From positions 16,386,501 to 16,450,500 of the forward strand of contig OX335641.1 of assembly GCA_946894095.1 (NCBI GenBank): a stretch of 64,000 nt of DNA, read 5' to 3'. The notes beneath the pieces were generated by a model, which saw nothing but the letters and a program-made list of their open reading frames with translations, made no database searches and was not told the origin of the DNA. Position 1 is the first letter of the stretch. The number at the start of each line of letters is the position of its first letter. Shown one piece after another: positions 49,660 to 62,507 of this stretch. Both the position numbers and the translations under genes were made by a program. The DNA is from Incurvaria masculella. Taxonomy: Eukaryota > Arthropoda > Insecta > Lepidoptera > Incurvariidae.

Positions 49660-52230
49660 AAATAACAAAAGTCGCTCCAAAAGCATTTTTAAATTTCTCG
49701 TAACTGTTAAATTGGTCCTGCGTTATTGACGCACGAGATTAATATCTTCCAAACTTTTCTTAAGCTTTGAAAGTATTTATATTCTCTCTGCAAAACTTCG
49801 AGAAGTTTTTAAGATGGATTATCTTATACCATATAAAATGAATAACAAACTTGTGTATCGAATTCGTTAATTCGTACTTTTCTCCATTGTAGGTACACGT
49901 TGGACATTGTGTTGGACGGTTCGATTACTGCGGACGAAGTAGTAAATTTTATAAATATATGCACGTTAAAAGTATCTTGGTAAATTTATTTTCTTTATTG
50001 TAGCTTTATGATTGTAGTAATATTGTAACAAACACGTCGCCTGTATGCTTGAGTTTAGTCCCAGTAAGTCTGCTTCACATTTTTATATTCAAGATGAATT
50101 TTGATTTAAAATGTTGATTAGGTTTACGTTTTATCTGTACCGAAATACATGTTCATGTTTCGCTCTCTTTTCTGAGAATTTTGGCTCCTCCGATACATCC
50201 TGACTCAAATGAAAGAGATATGATGTAGGAACTCTTACAAGGGTCCACCGAAACCTTAAATATTTGAGCTCGGGTGCACGAATGAGAGTGAAAATCTAAT
50301 CTGGTACTTTGATGTCTTTATTCGAATCAACTCCGAATGCGGTAGGTGTGTAAACATTTGCCAGCGAATGATTATGGAACTGTATAATAACTTGTATAAT
50401 ATAGCCCCGACGTTTTACTTTATAATCGAAAACTAAATAAATTTATGTTTACGTATTTGCTAGGTGAAATGTATGTATTTAAAAATCTGCTTTGAAAAAA
50501 CTTCTAAGAATGTAATAATTTCATTTAAGAATGATAAATGTCCTGCTTTTTTTGTCAAACGCTACTGAATTTTACAAAGCTGCCATATTTTTTTCTTCTT
50601 GTGTCACAATATTGGATTTAGGATCTGTTCACGCCAATATGGCATGGGTGACCTAGGTGGGTAGTTTGCAATTCACAAGCATTCAATCCCATCCGAAGTT
50701 TTTCCTATACCACCCTCTCGCTCTGCTACTAGCTGTCACGCATGGTGCACGCATGCGCCGCGTCCCCGCAATATTTCACCGTGGAGCTCTCGTAGGGCTC
50801 CACGCCCGCAACCCGCCGCGCGCCTGACCACGCTGTGTCGCCTCGTCTGGGCGAAGTGCTGTGCCGCCGAACGCTGTACCGGGACCCGACGCCTAGGAGC
50901 TGGTGCTGCTTGAGGTAGGTGGCTGTTCCTACTCCTCTGGTGGCCCGCTGTGACGTCCCGAGGCTCCCGGGAATTGCAACTCCTTCGTATGTGAAGTGCG
51001 ACCTGCCTGGGTGCGTACAGGATCTATTATAGGGACTATTTTTGATATTTGTTGTGACTTTCTTTTCAGTTAAGCCGGATATTGGTAAATTGAAGACTTA
51101 AAATCTGTAGAATTTAGTAAATGCAGCAATTGATAGAGCGAAATAGCGCGTTTCGGATGAGGCCTGCGTTCAGTAGAGGACGGCAAAGGGCTGAGAATAT
51201 GATGATGATGTTGAGAGATATTATGTATATTATATAGAGAAAGCAGATCAACTTACGACATATCAGCAGGCACAGGCACACAAAGAACTAAAGTTCAAAC
51301 ATTTTTGCACGATAATCTACGGCTCGGTCTAGCAGTTTAAGTCTGCGCTTCTCAAGCACGGGTTCGATAGTCGCCGGTTGCACTACTGTTGTACTCGTAT
51401 AAAATTTGATAAGTGCTTCCATATGTTACGCCAAATTTGTTATCTAATTTGAATTGAGATTGTGAGGAAACCCACTACTTTGGTGTTGTTACGTTTTATA
51501 GCAAATATCTAGGTAACATGGCAATATATCGCTCCCCGCGTATGCCGATATCATTAGGTGAAACTAGGTGAATATAATCAACCGATGGGTATATAATGAC
51601 ACCTGTGATTGAGTTTGTGGAGTGATTTCACAATTTAAGCAATGGATCAATTTAAGCGATGTACCTTTTTAACCTTGCAACATGCCATGATGTGTGTAAC
51701 TATATTTATATGTTAACTTTCAGATATATCTTCAATACTGTTTCAGTATTATCATTTTGCAGTATTTTGCCAAGATAAATATGCTGACCGGTCGCTCTAT
51801 ATATCTCGATGATTGACTCCATGCGTATGTATATATCCCACCCAATTTCTATGAGTCATAAATAATACATAAATAATAATAGTAAATAATACAAATAACT
51901 TTGAGATTGTGTAGGATTTAAATGATTAGGACTTCATCGTTTGGTTACATCTAAATTGAAGCTTTGCAATCAGATATTGAAAATGAGCATAACATATTCT
52001 GGTCTGGATATTCGTCTGCAGGGTTAAAACCTACTGATGATCTTCGAATCCACAAAGTGTCTGCTCATTTTTCAAATCTGGTTACAATGCGTATATTTAG
52101 ATATCGCTGTTCACCACAAAAGCAAAACAAATAACATTCATAGTAATAAATATTTACAAATTCGTAGCAGTCTAATAAATAAAGAGTAAAATAATCGATA
52201 ATGAAAAGTGCTCGATTGTGTTGGTTCATT
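49660..52230. other. Duplicated-unit interior, mostly unassigned
   Basis: A CpG-rich patch at 50740-51010 ends near a possible donor (ttgaggtaggt, 50911) but has no long frame. An RTE-like 3' scrap ('gaggcctgcgttcagtagag', then ATGATGATG) lies at 51158-51210. A tRNA-derived SINE of another family starts at 51318. Counterparts are 7851 bp to the right. Confidence 0.45.
51318..51540 (+). mobile_element. Different tRNA-derived SINE, unit 1 (copy at 59169-59391)
   Basis: A-box-like 'ggctcggtctagcagtttaa' and B-box-like 'cgggttcgatag' are followed by 'gataagtgcttccatatgt' and 'gtgaggaaacccactac', a layout typical of moth tRNA SINEs. The body is unrelated to the main SINE here. Confidence 0.5.
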
Positions 52231-52235
52231 CAAAT

Positions 52236-52646
52236 GTATTTTTTTTATGCGACCTGACATGGATGGCTAATAATACACAACTACCGTTATGATATTAGCC
52301 CAATACACCACATTCCCGAAGGAATTAGGTGCCATGCCAGGACCTTCCCTTTATGAGCACGGATACATTGAACTGGATGGAAAACACGGACAATTTTTAA
52401 TTGCAGCTTCAACCATCTTTTCATCCAATGGAATGGTACCAACCCGGGCGGGCTTAAACCCTACCACCTAGTAGGGGAAGGGGACCTACAGTTTTACTTG
52501 GATTCCGAACCATGGAGCAGCTCGCATTCGTGACGAAATGCACTTAACGAGCTCGGAAATAGAAAGACAGTGGTGCATGTCGAAATTGAACCCAGACCTC
52601 CGGTACGCTAGGCCAGTCCCCGCGTCACTAGGCTACGAGCCGCTCA
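52236..52646 (-). mobile_element. Full-length tRNA-headed SINE, unit 1 (copy at 60087-60497)
   Basis: The complement of the A tail and 'gacctgacatggatggctaa' lead through the whole body to 'tagtgacgcgggg' and 'cgtagcctagtgac' head motifs. Confidence 0.85.
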
Positions 52647-53397
52647 AAGTTCTATAAATGTTCATGCGCCCTATCGCGGATTGCGGACCCTACACCAAGA
52701 AGTGCCAATCTCTGTACCTTGCAGCATCGCTCCGGAACCCTAGCGTGACGAACAGCGGTTTGTAAGTAATCCTTGACGTGGATTTATATCGTTTTGCCCG
52801 ACTCCAACCCCGCGTTGTCGGGTTCGAGTGTGAAAATGGCCTGTGCACCCAAAGGGATGATCATTTGTCAACAAAACAAGCCTCAATTTGGTTTGACCCG
52901 ATTCTGTGATTTACGTACACATTGAAAATTCAGCGGGAGCCTAATGCCGACCTCGTTCTACCATCAGTGTTATCTTTAGGAGCACATAACGGTTGGCATT
53001 AGAAACACAGAACTAGGAGCGAGGGCATCATTAGTGGAGTCATCGAAATTGTGGGTTTCCTCCCAATGTTTTCTTTCACCGTACGCATTAATTCCCGACG
53101 TGGAAGCGTCTTCGTAGTTTGTTTTTCTTTCAGGCAGCTTTGCATAGAGATATGACTTAGGCTACTTTTTTATCCCGGATATTTTGTACTGTCCCGAGCG
53201 GAGGTGGGTACTTCAACTATTTATAGAACTGCACTTTTAAAACTCGAAGAGAAAGAAAGCAGGGAAAGTTTACGGCTATTGAACCTAAAAGACGAGACGA
53301 AGCACACCCTATGATGCAGACGTTTGATTGTTACTGATAAGCCATGGGCGAGTTCTTCTTTCTTATACAGCTTAAAACAGAAGTAATAAAATTGTAT

Positions 53398-53765
53398 TGT
53401 TTATCGTTTTACGTAACTGGAAATTTATGGCTAACACCACACCCACAGTCACGATATTAGCCCAACAAACCGCATTCCCGAATGAATTTAACACCTTGTC
53501 AGAACCATCCCTTTATAAGCACGAATTTATTGAACTGGATGGAAAACACTGACAATTTTGAATTGCCGCATCAACCATCCTTTCATCTAACGCGATAGTG
53601 TTACCATCCAAACTATGAAACAGTTCGCATTCGTGACGAAATGCACTTTTCCTACACAGAAAGATAAATTAAGTGAGTTAATGAACGGGCGGGGATCAAG
53701 CCTATGATATTTGGCATGGAAAGCAAATTTCGCGCCCCTGAGCTGTCAAACGAGCCTTTTATAAG
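53398..53765 (-). mobile_element. SINE, older, unit 1 (copy at 61249-61616)
   Basis: 'gtaactggaaatttatggct' through 'gaactggatggaaaacactg' to a decayed head near 53765. Confidence 0.7.
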
Positions 53766-53805
53766 TAAATATACTTTTTCGTACTAAGCAGGTCCGTCGC
53801 TTATT

Positions 53806-53982
53806 CCAAGGAATGGGATATGTATGTATGTATAATCGACCGTGAAAAAAGGAATCATTAATTGAGCCCAATATAAAGAACTACTGTAAAATATACTGCT
53901 CTTATTATATTATACTTTATCTTCAATTAATGTGTCCTTGCTTCACGGTCGATTATACATACATAATTATCACATTCCTTGG
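53806..53982. mobile_element. MITE H foldback, unit 1 (copy at 61657-61833)
   Basis: 'ccaaggaatg' and 'tataatcgaccgtga' at the left are mirrored by 'tcacggtcgattata' and 'cattccttgg' at the right. It is 177 bp overall with about 40-bp arms. Confidence 0.8.
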
Positions 53983-54075
53983 ATCCATTTAATTGTTATT
54001 TTGGCGCTAAGTAATAATTTAAGTAAGTCATACGATTTGTTGGTCTATCACTGCTGTCAGCGTACACAACGCAGG

Positions 54076-54102
54076 TTAAGGTGGCCCAACCCGCTCAACT
54101 CC
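54076..54102 (+). mobile_element. Truncated MITE A end at duplication junction
   Basis: TTAAGGTGGCCCAACCCGCT and seven more bases, then an abrupt switch to the unit 2 start. The full element is 7851 bp further right. Confidence 0.85.
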
Positions 54103-55059
54103 ATTATTTATTACTTTGCATTAACTATTCTTCAGAAGAATTTATTCTACTGACGAATCCAAATTGATTAGATAAAGAATTAACTTTAATGGTTACGATG
54201 TGTTTTATAAATTTTAAGGTTGTCACCAAAATGCTTTCTGTTAATTTCAAAATCAAATTACAAAAATGTTACTATGTATAACCTAAAAATCCGCACTGAA
54301 CTCTTCTTTCGACCTCAGTCGAAAAAAAAGGTCGGTTAAAAAGGTGGCTCGTCCCCTTTTAAATAGATTGAAAACACGCAATTTTCGTAGTAATCTCATT
54401 ACAGATTCGAAAGCACGATTCTGATCCATAATGGCGATGAGCTAAACTCGCCTCGGGACAACCTCCGAACCTCTGTACGTGTGCTGCGGAGAGGCAAGGG
54501 GTTGTGGGGGCTCGGGGGAAAGTCAGGGGGGCAGGAGGCAAGGGGGCACAAACGAGCGTTCTTTGTTCTTATTTCCCGCGCCTTTGGACGAAAACGCCTC
54601 TGTGCGCTCTTCGGAAAATTCTCAACGGCGAAAATAAGCTTTTATCGCGCAGATAATTCCGTGTTTACTTTTAGGCTCATGTGTCTATTTGTTCTCGCGT
54701 TTTGTACTTTTTACTTTAGACTTTAGGTCTCCAAACACCGGAAAGGTTTATGAGCACGTGCCCTTTGGAACAAAGAAGTCATTAATGTGCGCAAATATTA
54801 TGTTCCCCTCCTTTGCAGTTATTTGCAATGTGTTTCCAACGACCTTATGTCGTAGAATAGCTATCGAATATTAATTTTTTAGATTATATCGATGGGCGCA
54901 TTTTAGGTGGTTCGCGGGGAAAAGCTTATGGTGCATCTTTAGTTTTAGTTTAAATCGATGTTTTTTAACATTTTTGTTTCCATCAAAAAATTTACGAGGA
55001 CCAAAACATAGAATACGACCATGAGCTTGATCCCTTGTCGAATGTATCTTAAGAATGAA

Positions 55060-55217
55060 GCGGCAATGAAAATTGTCCGTGTTTTCCATCCAGTTCAATG
55101 TAGACGTGCGATATAAGGAAGGTCCTGGCATGGCACCTAGTTCCCATGTGGTGTGTTGGGCTAATACAATGACAGAAGGTGTGGTATTAGCCATCCATGT
55201 CCAGTCCCATAAAAAAA
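55060..55217 (+). mobile_element. SINE body, unit 2
   Basis: Duplicate of 47213-47370. Confidence 0.8.
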
Positions 55218-55543
55218 AGGCGCCTATATACCATAGCGTAAAGTCAAGAATACCCGCGGCGGAATCTAGCCAGTGCCATCATGTCAGCGGGAGGGTACGC
55301 ACGTTTCGCGCGCTCTGACCCCGCTCGGCAAGGTACGACGACTAGTCTGATTTTGTTAAAAAAATTAAAAAGAAGAATTTTTTAACAGCAAGAGGGATGT
55401 GTACCTCGTTATAGCTGAAATGTATAAACATTTTTTTCGACAAATCGATGATTTTTAACATTTTTGTATCAATCATCATCAAAAATGTACGGGGACCAAA
55501 ACATGGAATACGACCATGAACTTGATCCCTTGTCGAATTAATC

Positions 55544-55919
55544 TTAAGAACGGCCCGTAAGCTATGCTCCCCATACAAACGTAGTTTACTAATAATTTGG
55601 AAACAGCTATTCCAATTAAATTGATATTTAATATCTAATATCAGGTAACAAATATCTGTGTCTACATGCCTTTGTTTTTTTGAAAAATCCAAACCGAATG
55701 AAATGAAAGCAAAAAGAAAATCTTCATACGAATTTTGTTTTCTCTATGGTTTTACCCAGAATACATTTACCGAAAAAACAAAGGCGTGCAGACACAGATA
55801 TTTGTAGCCTAATATTAGATACCAAATATCAAGAAAGTTGGAACATTGGTTTTCAAATGATTAGTAAACTACGTTTGTATGGGAGGTGAAATTTTCAGGT
55901 GCTTACGGGCGGACCTTAA
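55544..55919 (+). mobile_element. MITE C, unit 2
   Basis: Duplicate of 47697-48072, TTAA on both sides. Confidence 0.8.
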
Positions 55920-56449
55920 GGCGTCTAAATACCATAGCGTAAAGTCAAGAATACGCGCGGCGGACTCTAGCCAGTGCTTTCGCACGCACGTTTCGCGCGC
56001 TCCGACCCCGCCCGGCAAGGTACGACTAGTCTGATTTTGTAAAAAAATAAAAAAGATTTTTTTTAAGAGCCAGTGGGATGTGTACCTCGTTATAGCTGAA
56101 AGGTACAAGATTTTTATTTATTTCATTCTTCTAAATAGAAAGATAACAGAACAAATGGCTTTGAAAGGTAAAAAAGGTCCTTTTAGAAAAATATTTATTT
56201 CTACGATTATACAAGTGTTTTTGACAAAACGGGGATGTGTACCTTCGCAAACGTACGTTCTATAAGCTTCTATATTTGGGTGGCAAATATGTCGGCCCAC
56301 AGTCATCGCGCACAGTCAAACTGTTAACCAATTTCGATGATTTAAACAATATTTTTAGCAGATTTATGTTCTAGGTATACTTGTAAGATAAATATGTAAG
56401 TTTCTGGTGCTTTAATTGCAAACAAATTTCGTAACAACAGTATAAGAAA

Positions 56450-56450
<1 letters not shown>

Positions 56451-56538
<88 letters not shown>

Positions 56539-56591
56539 TAGAGATAGATATATAGATAGAGAGAGAGAGAGATAGAGAGAGATAGATAGAT

Positions 56592-56631
<40 letters not shown>
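56451..56631. repeat. Microsatellite, unit 2
   Basis: 15 CA repeats with longer GA run. This is the only indel I saw between the units. Confidence 0.95.
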
Positions 56632-56632
<1 letters not shown>

Positions 56633-56809
56633 ATCTGATGTTTTAAATATACCTAGACCATTAATAACATTTTTCAAATTTAGAAATAAGTTGCACGTTA
56701 TTTAAAAAAATATAAAACGTGGTTTAACTTACGCGCACAGTAAATACAATAAGCAGTTGTCACGCCGTTAAATACATCGATTCCGTTATCCGCCTACAAC
56801 GAGTGATGG

Positions 56810-57165
56810 CAGAGTGGGCAGTCTGAGTTCTCACCTAAATTGGCGTTACGGCAAACCGATCGACTGGCGTTTTCTCCAAACTCCATACAAGTTTTTACTA
56901 GATATTCTGTGGTTTTACTTCTTCAAGCTGTCAAAGTCAAACGCTGACTTTCGATTTGTATGAAAACGCGGAGTGGACGTAATCCGCAACGTCGACGTAT
57001 TTACGGCAACGTTGAGTAAGCTGTCAAATCAAGCTCGGACTCGCAAATGTTCGTTCGCTTAACGCCCGCTGCGCGCGCTCTTCAATTTCTCCATACATTT
57101 GAAAACGTCAGTCGATCGGTTTGCCGTAACGCCAATTTAGGTGACAACTGAGACTACCGGCTCTG
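56810..57165 (+). mobile_element. MITE B, unit 2
   Basis: Duplicate of 48959-49314. Confidence 0.8.
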
Positions 57166-57357
57166 ATTGCAAGAAGGCTACATGGCCTTCACGCCGAGAG
57201 GGCCGGATGTCGACACAAGGCTACGGCTTGAGGGATGATGACACTCGACCCGCGGGCTCCGGGAGCTACCAGCAACAACATCTACGTCATTTACATTTTA
57301 ATTATCTATTGTTAAGGTCAGTTGACGTCATGAACCACGCATCACTATCTTTATTTT

Positions 57358-57499
57358 TCTGATTCTTAGCATTTCGTCACGAATTCGAGCTCTTCCAAGG
57401 TTAGGAATACATGTGAAATTGTAGGTAATGCGATGTGTTGAGCTTATATTATGACGGTGGGTGTAGTTTTAGCCATCCATGTACAGTTACATAAAAAAA
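57358..57499 (+). mobile_element. SINE, internally deleted, unit 2
   Basis: Duplicate of 49507-49648. Confidence 0.7.
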
Positions 57500-59168
57500 A
57501 GTTTTAGATTAAATAACAAAAGTCGCTCCAAAAGCATTTTTAAATTTCTCGTAACTGTTAAATTGGTCCTGCGTTATTGACGCACGAGATTAATATCTTC
57601 CAAACTTTTCTTAAGCTTTGAAAGTATTTATATTCTCTCTGCAAAACTTCGAGAAGTTTTTAAGATGGATTATCTTATACCATATAAAATGAATAACAAA
57701 CTTGTGTATCGAATTCGTTAATTCGTACTTTTCTCCATTGTAGGTACACGTTGGACATTGTGTTGGACGGTTCGATTACTGCGGACGAAGTAGTAAATAT
57801 TATAAATATATGCACGTTAAAAGTATCTTGGTAAATTTATTTTCTTTATTGTAGCTTTATGATTGTAGTAATATTGTAACAAACACGTCGCCTGTATGCT
57901 TGAGTTTAGTCCCAGTAAGTCTGCTTCACATTTTTATATTCAAGATGAATTTTGATTTAAAATGTTGATTAGGTTTACGTTTTATCTGTACCGAAATACA
58001 TGTTCATGTTTCGCTCTCTTTTCTGAGAATTTTGGCTCCTCCGATACATCCTGACTCAAATGAAAGAGATATGATGTAGGAACTCTTACAAGGGTCCACC
58101 GAAACCTTAAATATTTGAGCTCGGGTGCACGAATGAGAGTGAAAATCTAATCTGGTACTTTGATGTCTTTATTCGAATCAACTCCGAATGCGGTAGGTGT
58201 GTAAACATTTGCCAGCGAATGATTATGGAACTGTATAATAACTTGTATAATATAGCCCCGACGTTTTACTTTATAATCGAAAACTAAATAAATTTATGTT
58301 TACGTATTTGCTAGGTGAAATGTATGTATTTAAAAATCTGCTTTGAAAAAACTTCTAAGAATGTAATAATTTCATTTAAGAATGATAAATGTCCTGCTTT
58401 TTTTGTCAAACGCTACTGAATTTTACAAAGCTGCCATATTTTTTTCTTCTTGTGTCACAATATTGGATTTAGGATCTGTTCACGCCAATATGGCATGGGT
58501 GACCTAGGTGGGTAGTTTGCAATTCACAAGCATTCAATCCCATCCGAAGTTTTTCCTATACCACCCTCTCGCTCTGCTACTAGCTGTCACGCATGGTGCA
58601 CGCATGCGCCGCGTCCCCGCAATATTTCACCGTGGAGCTCTCGTAGGGCTCCACGCCCGCAACCCGCCGCGCGCCTGACCACGCTGTGTCGCCTCGTCTG
58701 GGCGAAGTGCTGTGCCGCCGAACGCTGTACCGGGACCCGACGCCTAGGAGCTGGTGCTGCTTGAGGTAGGTGGCTGTTCCTACTCCTCTGGTGGCCCGCT
58801 GTGACGTCCCGAGGCTCCCGGGAATTGCAACTCCTTCGTATGTGAAGTGCGACCTGCCTGGGCGCGTACAGGATCTATTATAGGGACTATTTTTGATATT
58901 TGTTGTGACTTTCTTTTCAGTTAAGCCGGATATTGGTAAATTGAAGACTTAAAATCTGTAGAATTTAGTAAATGCAGCAATTGATAGAGCGAAATAGCGC
59001 GTTTCGGATGAGGCCTGCGTTCAGTAGAGGACGGCAAAGGGCTGAGAATATGATGATGATGTTGAGAGATATTATGTATATTATATAGAGAAAGCAGATC
59101 AACTTACGACATATCAGCAGGCACAGGCACACAAAGAACTAAAGTTCAAACATTTTTGCACGATAATC

Positions 59169-59391
59169 TACGGCTCGGTCTAGCAGTTTAGGTCTGCGCT
59201 TCTCAAGCACGGGTTCGATAGTCGCCGGTTGCACTACTGTTGTACTCGTATAAAATTTGATAAGTGCTTCCATATGTTACGCCAAATTTGTTATCTAATT
59301 TGAATTGAGATTGTGAGGAAACCCACTACTTTGGTGTTGTTACGTTTTATAGCAAATATCTAGGTAACATGGCAATATATCGCTCCCCGCG
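59169..59391 (+). mobile_element. Different tRNA-derived SINE, unit 2
   Basis: Duplicate of 51318-51540, with one A to G change in the head region (tttaggtctg). Confidence 0.5.
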
Positions 59392-60086
59392 TATGCCGAT
59401 ATCATTAGGTGAAACTAGGTGAATATAATCAACCGATGGGTATATAATGACACCTGTGATTGAGTTTGTGGAGTGATTTCACAATTTAAGCAATGGATCA
59501 ATTTAAGCGATGTACCTTTTTAACCTTGCAACATGCCATGATGTGTGTAACTATATTTATATGTTAACTTTCAGATATATCTTCAATACTGTTTCAGTAT
59601 TATCATTTTGCAGTATTTTGCCAAGATAAATATGCTGACCGGTCGCTCTATATATCTCGATGATTGACTCCATGCGTATGTATATATCCCACCCAATTTC
59701 TATGAGTCATAAATAATACATAAATAATAATAGTAAATAATACAAATAACTTTGAGATTGTGTAGGATTTAAATGATTAGGACTTCATCGTTTGGTTACA
59801 TCTAAATTGAAGCTTTGCAATCAGATATTGAAAATGAGCATAACATATTCTGGTCTGGATATTCGTCTGCAGGGTTAAAACCTACTGATGATCTTCGAAT
59901 CCACAAAGTGTCTGCTCATTTTTCAAATCTGGTTACAATGCGTATATTTAGATATCGCTGTTCACCACAAAAGCAAAACAAATAACATTCATAGTAATAA
60001 ATATTTACAAATTCGTAGCAGTCTAATAAATAAAGAGTAAAATAATCGATAATGAAAAGTGCTCGATTGTGTTGGTTCATTCAAAT

Positions 60087-60497
60087 GTATTTTTTTTATG
60101 CGACCTGACATGGATGGCTAATAATACACAACTACCGTTATGATATTAGCCCAATACACCACATTCCCGAAGGAATTAGGTGCCATGCCAGGACCTTCCC
60201 TTTATGAGCACGGATACATTGAACTGGATGGAAAACACGGACAATTTTTAATTGCAGCTTCAACCATCTTTTCATCCAATGGAATGGTACCAACCCGGGC
60301 GGGCTTAAACCCTACCACCTAGTAGGGGAAGGGGACCTACAGTTTTACTTGGATTCCGAACCATGGAGCAGCTCGCATTCGTGACGAAATGCACTTAACG
60401 AGCTCGGAAATAGAAAGACAGTGGTGCATGTCGAAATTGAACCCAGACCTCCGGTACGCTAGGCCAGTCCCCGCGTCACTAGGCTACGAGCCGCTCA
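60087..60497 (-). mobile_element. Full-length tRNA-headed SINE, unit 2
   Basis: Duplicate of 52236-52646. Confidence 0.85.
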
Positions 60498-61248
60498 AAG
60501 TTCTATAAATGTTCATGCGCCCTATCGCGGATTGCGGACCCTACACCAAGAAGTGCCAATCTCTGTACCTTGCAGCATCGCTCCGGAACCCTAGCGTGAC
60601 GAACAGCGGTTTGTAAGTAATCCTTGACGTGGATTTATATCGTTTTGCCCGACTCCAACCCCGCGTTGTCGGGTTCGAGTGTGAAAATGGCCTGTGCACC
60701 CAAAGGGATGATCATTTGTCAACAAAACAAGCCTCAATTTGGTTTGACCCGATTCTGTGATTTACGTACACATTGAAAATTCAGCGGGAGCCTAATGCCG
60801 ACCTCGTTCTACCATCAGTGTTATCTTTAGGAGCACATAACGGTTGGCATTAGAAACACAGAACTAGGAGCGAGGGCATCATTAGTGGAGTCATCGAAAT
60901 TGTGGGTTTCCTCCCAATGTTTTCTTTCACCGTACGCATTAATTCCCGACGTGGAAGCGTCTTCGTAGTTTGTTTTTCTTTCAGGCAGCTTTGCATAGAG
61001 ATATGACTTAGGCTACTTTTTTATCCCGGATATTTTGTACTGTCCCGAGCGGAGGTGGGTACTTCAACTATTTATAGAACTGCACTTTTAAAACTCGAAG
61101 AGAAAGAAAGCAGGGAAAGTTTACGGCTATTGAACCTAAAAGACGAGACGAAGCACACCCTATGATGCAGACGTTTGATTGTTACTGATAAGCCATGGGC
61201 GAGTTCTTCTTTCTTATACAGCTTAAAACAGAAGTAATAAAATTGTAT

Positions 61249-61616
61249 TGTTTATCGTTTTACGTAACTGGAAATTTATGGCTAACACCACACCCACAGT
61301 CACGATATTAGCCCAACAAACCGCATTCCCGAATGAATTTAACACCTTGTCAGAACCATCCCTTTATAAGCACGAATTTATTGAACTGGATGGAAAACAC
61401 TGACAATTTTGAATTGCCGCATCAACCATCCTTTCATCTAACGCGATAGTGTTACCATCCAAACTATGAAACAGTTCGCATTCGTGACGAAATGCACTTT
61501 TCCTACACAGAAAGATAAATTAAGTGAGTTAATGAACGGGCGGGGATCAAGCCTATGATATTTGGCATGGAAAGCAAATTTCGCGCCCCTGAGCTGTCAA
61601 ACGAGCCTTTTATAAG
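61249..61616 (-). mobile_element. SINE, older, unit 2
   Basis: Duplicate of 53398-53765. Confidence 0.7.
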
Positions 61617-61656
61617 TAAATATACTTTTTCGTACTAAGCAGGTCCGTCGCTTATT

Positions 61657-61833
61657 CCAAGGAATGGGATATGTATGTATGTATAATCGACCGTGAAAAA
61701 AGGAATCATTAATTGAGCCCAATATAAAGAACTACTGTAAAATATACTGCTCTTATTATATTATACTTTATCTTCAATTAATGTGTCCTTGCTTCACGGT
61801 CGATTATACATACATAATTATCACATTCCTTGG
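61657..61833. mobile_element. MITE H foldback, unit 2
   Basis: Duplicate of 53806-53982. Confidence 0.8.
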
Positions 61834-61926
61834 ATCCATTTAATTGTTATTTTGGCGCTAAGTAATAATTTAAGTAAGTCATACGATTTGTTGGTCTATC
61901 ACTGCTGTCAGCGTACACAACGCAGG

Positions 61927-62476
61927 TTAAGGTGGCCCAACCCGCTCAACTCCCCATACAAACGGGGAAATAAGATCACGCCCATATTTCTTATCAGAGA
62001 TCCCAAATTGTACTCAAAAGAGCTTTATTTGATCGAACTAGATGTCTGATGACCGTTGGCATTGTAAAGTTGTGTTTGGTTTCTAAGTTATAAGGTCCGA
62101 AAGTTCGAATTTTTCGCGCGTTTTATACAATAACTTTGGTGGTTTATTACGCATTGATAAAGTAAGAAAATCTTAAAAATATTAGTCATGAGTCATAGCT
62201 TATTTAATCAAGATTTATAATCTATTTGGTTTTTGTTAGATTTTTGACTACAGCGGTCGTGGTTTACTTTTAGCGATAAGTCGTTTTGAAATAAAATTTT
62301 TCGTAAATCTTACCAAATCATACACAATACACATTGTCTTTTTTGTGGACATGTTGCATCTTCCTCATTACGGAGCCTGTCTTTTTCTTTGAAACCGAGA
62401 AGGTCCCAGAGCGCAACAGCACGGTTTTGTACAGTGCCCGCGAATGAGTTCGTCCCGCCGGGTTGGGCCACCTTAA
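61927..62476 (-). mobile_element. MITE A, complete
   Basis: TTAA at 61927-61930 and 62473-62476. Ends TTAAGGTGGCCCAACCCG and complement. The interior is inverted relative to 25659-26195. Length 550 bp, no ORF. The duplication boundary falls inside it. Confidence 0.85.
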
Positions 62477-62507
62477 ATGGTGACTTTATATCGGTCGCAT
62501 GACATTA

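Larger units (their letters stand above)
46256..54102 (+). repeat. Segmental tandem duplication, unit 1 (7847 bp)
   Basis: It aligns to unit 2 with offset 7847 before and 7851 after the CA/GA microsatellite. I noticed only about seven base differences. It contains SINE, MITE B, C and H copies, an RTE tail and no clear gene. It ends inside the first 27 bp of a MITE A. Confidence 0.95.
54103..61953 (+). repeat. Segmental tandem duplication, unit 2 (7851 bp)
   Basis: The start 'attatttattactttgcatt' corresponds to 46256. The end runs without a break into the complete MITE A (61927-62476). The three bases TCC are shared by both breakpoints (46253-46255, 54100-54102, 61951-61953), as in microhomology joining. 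Confidence 0.95.
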
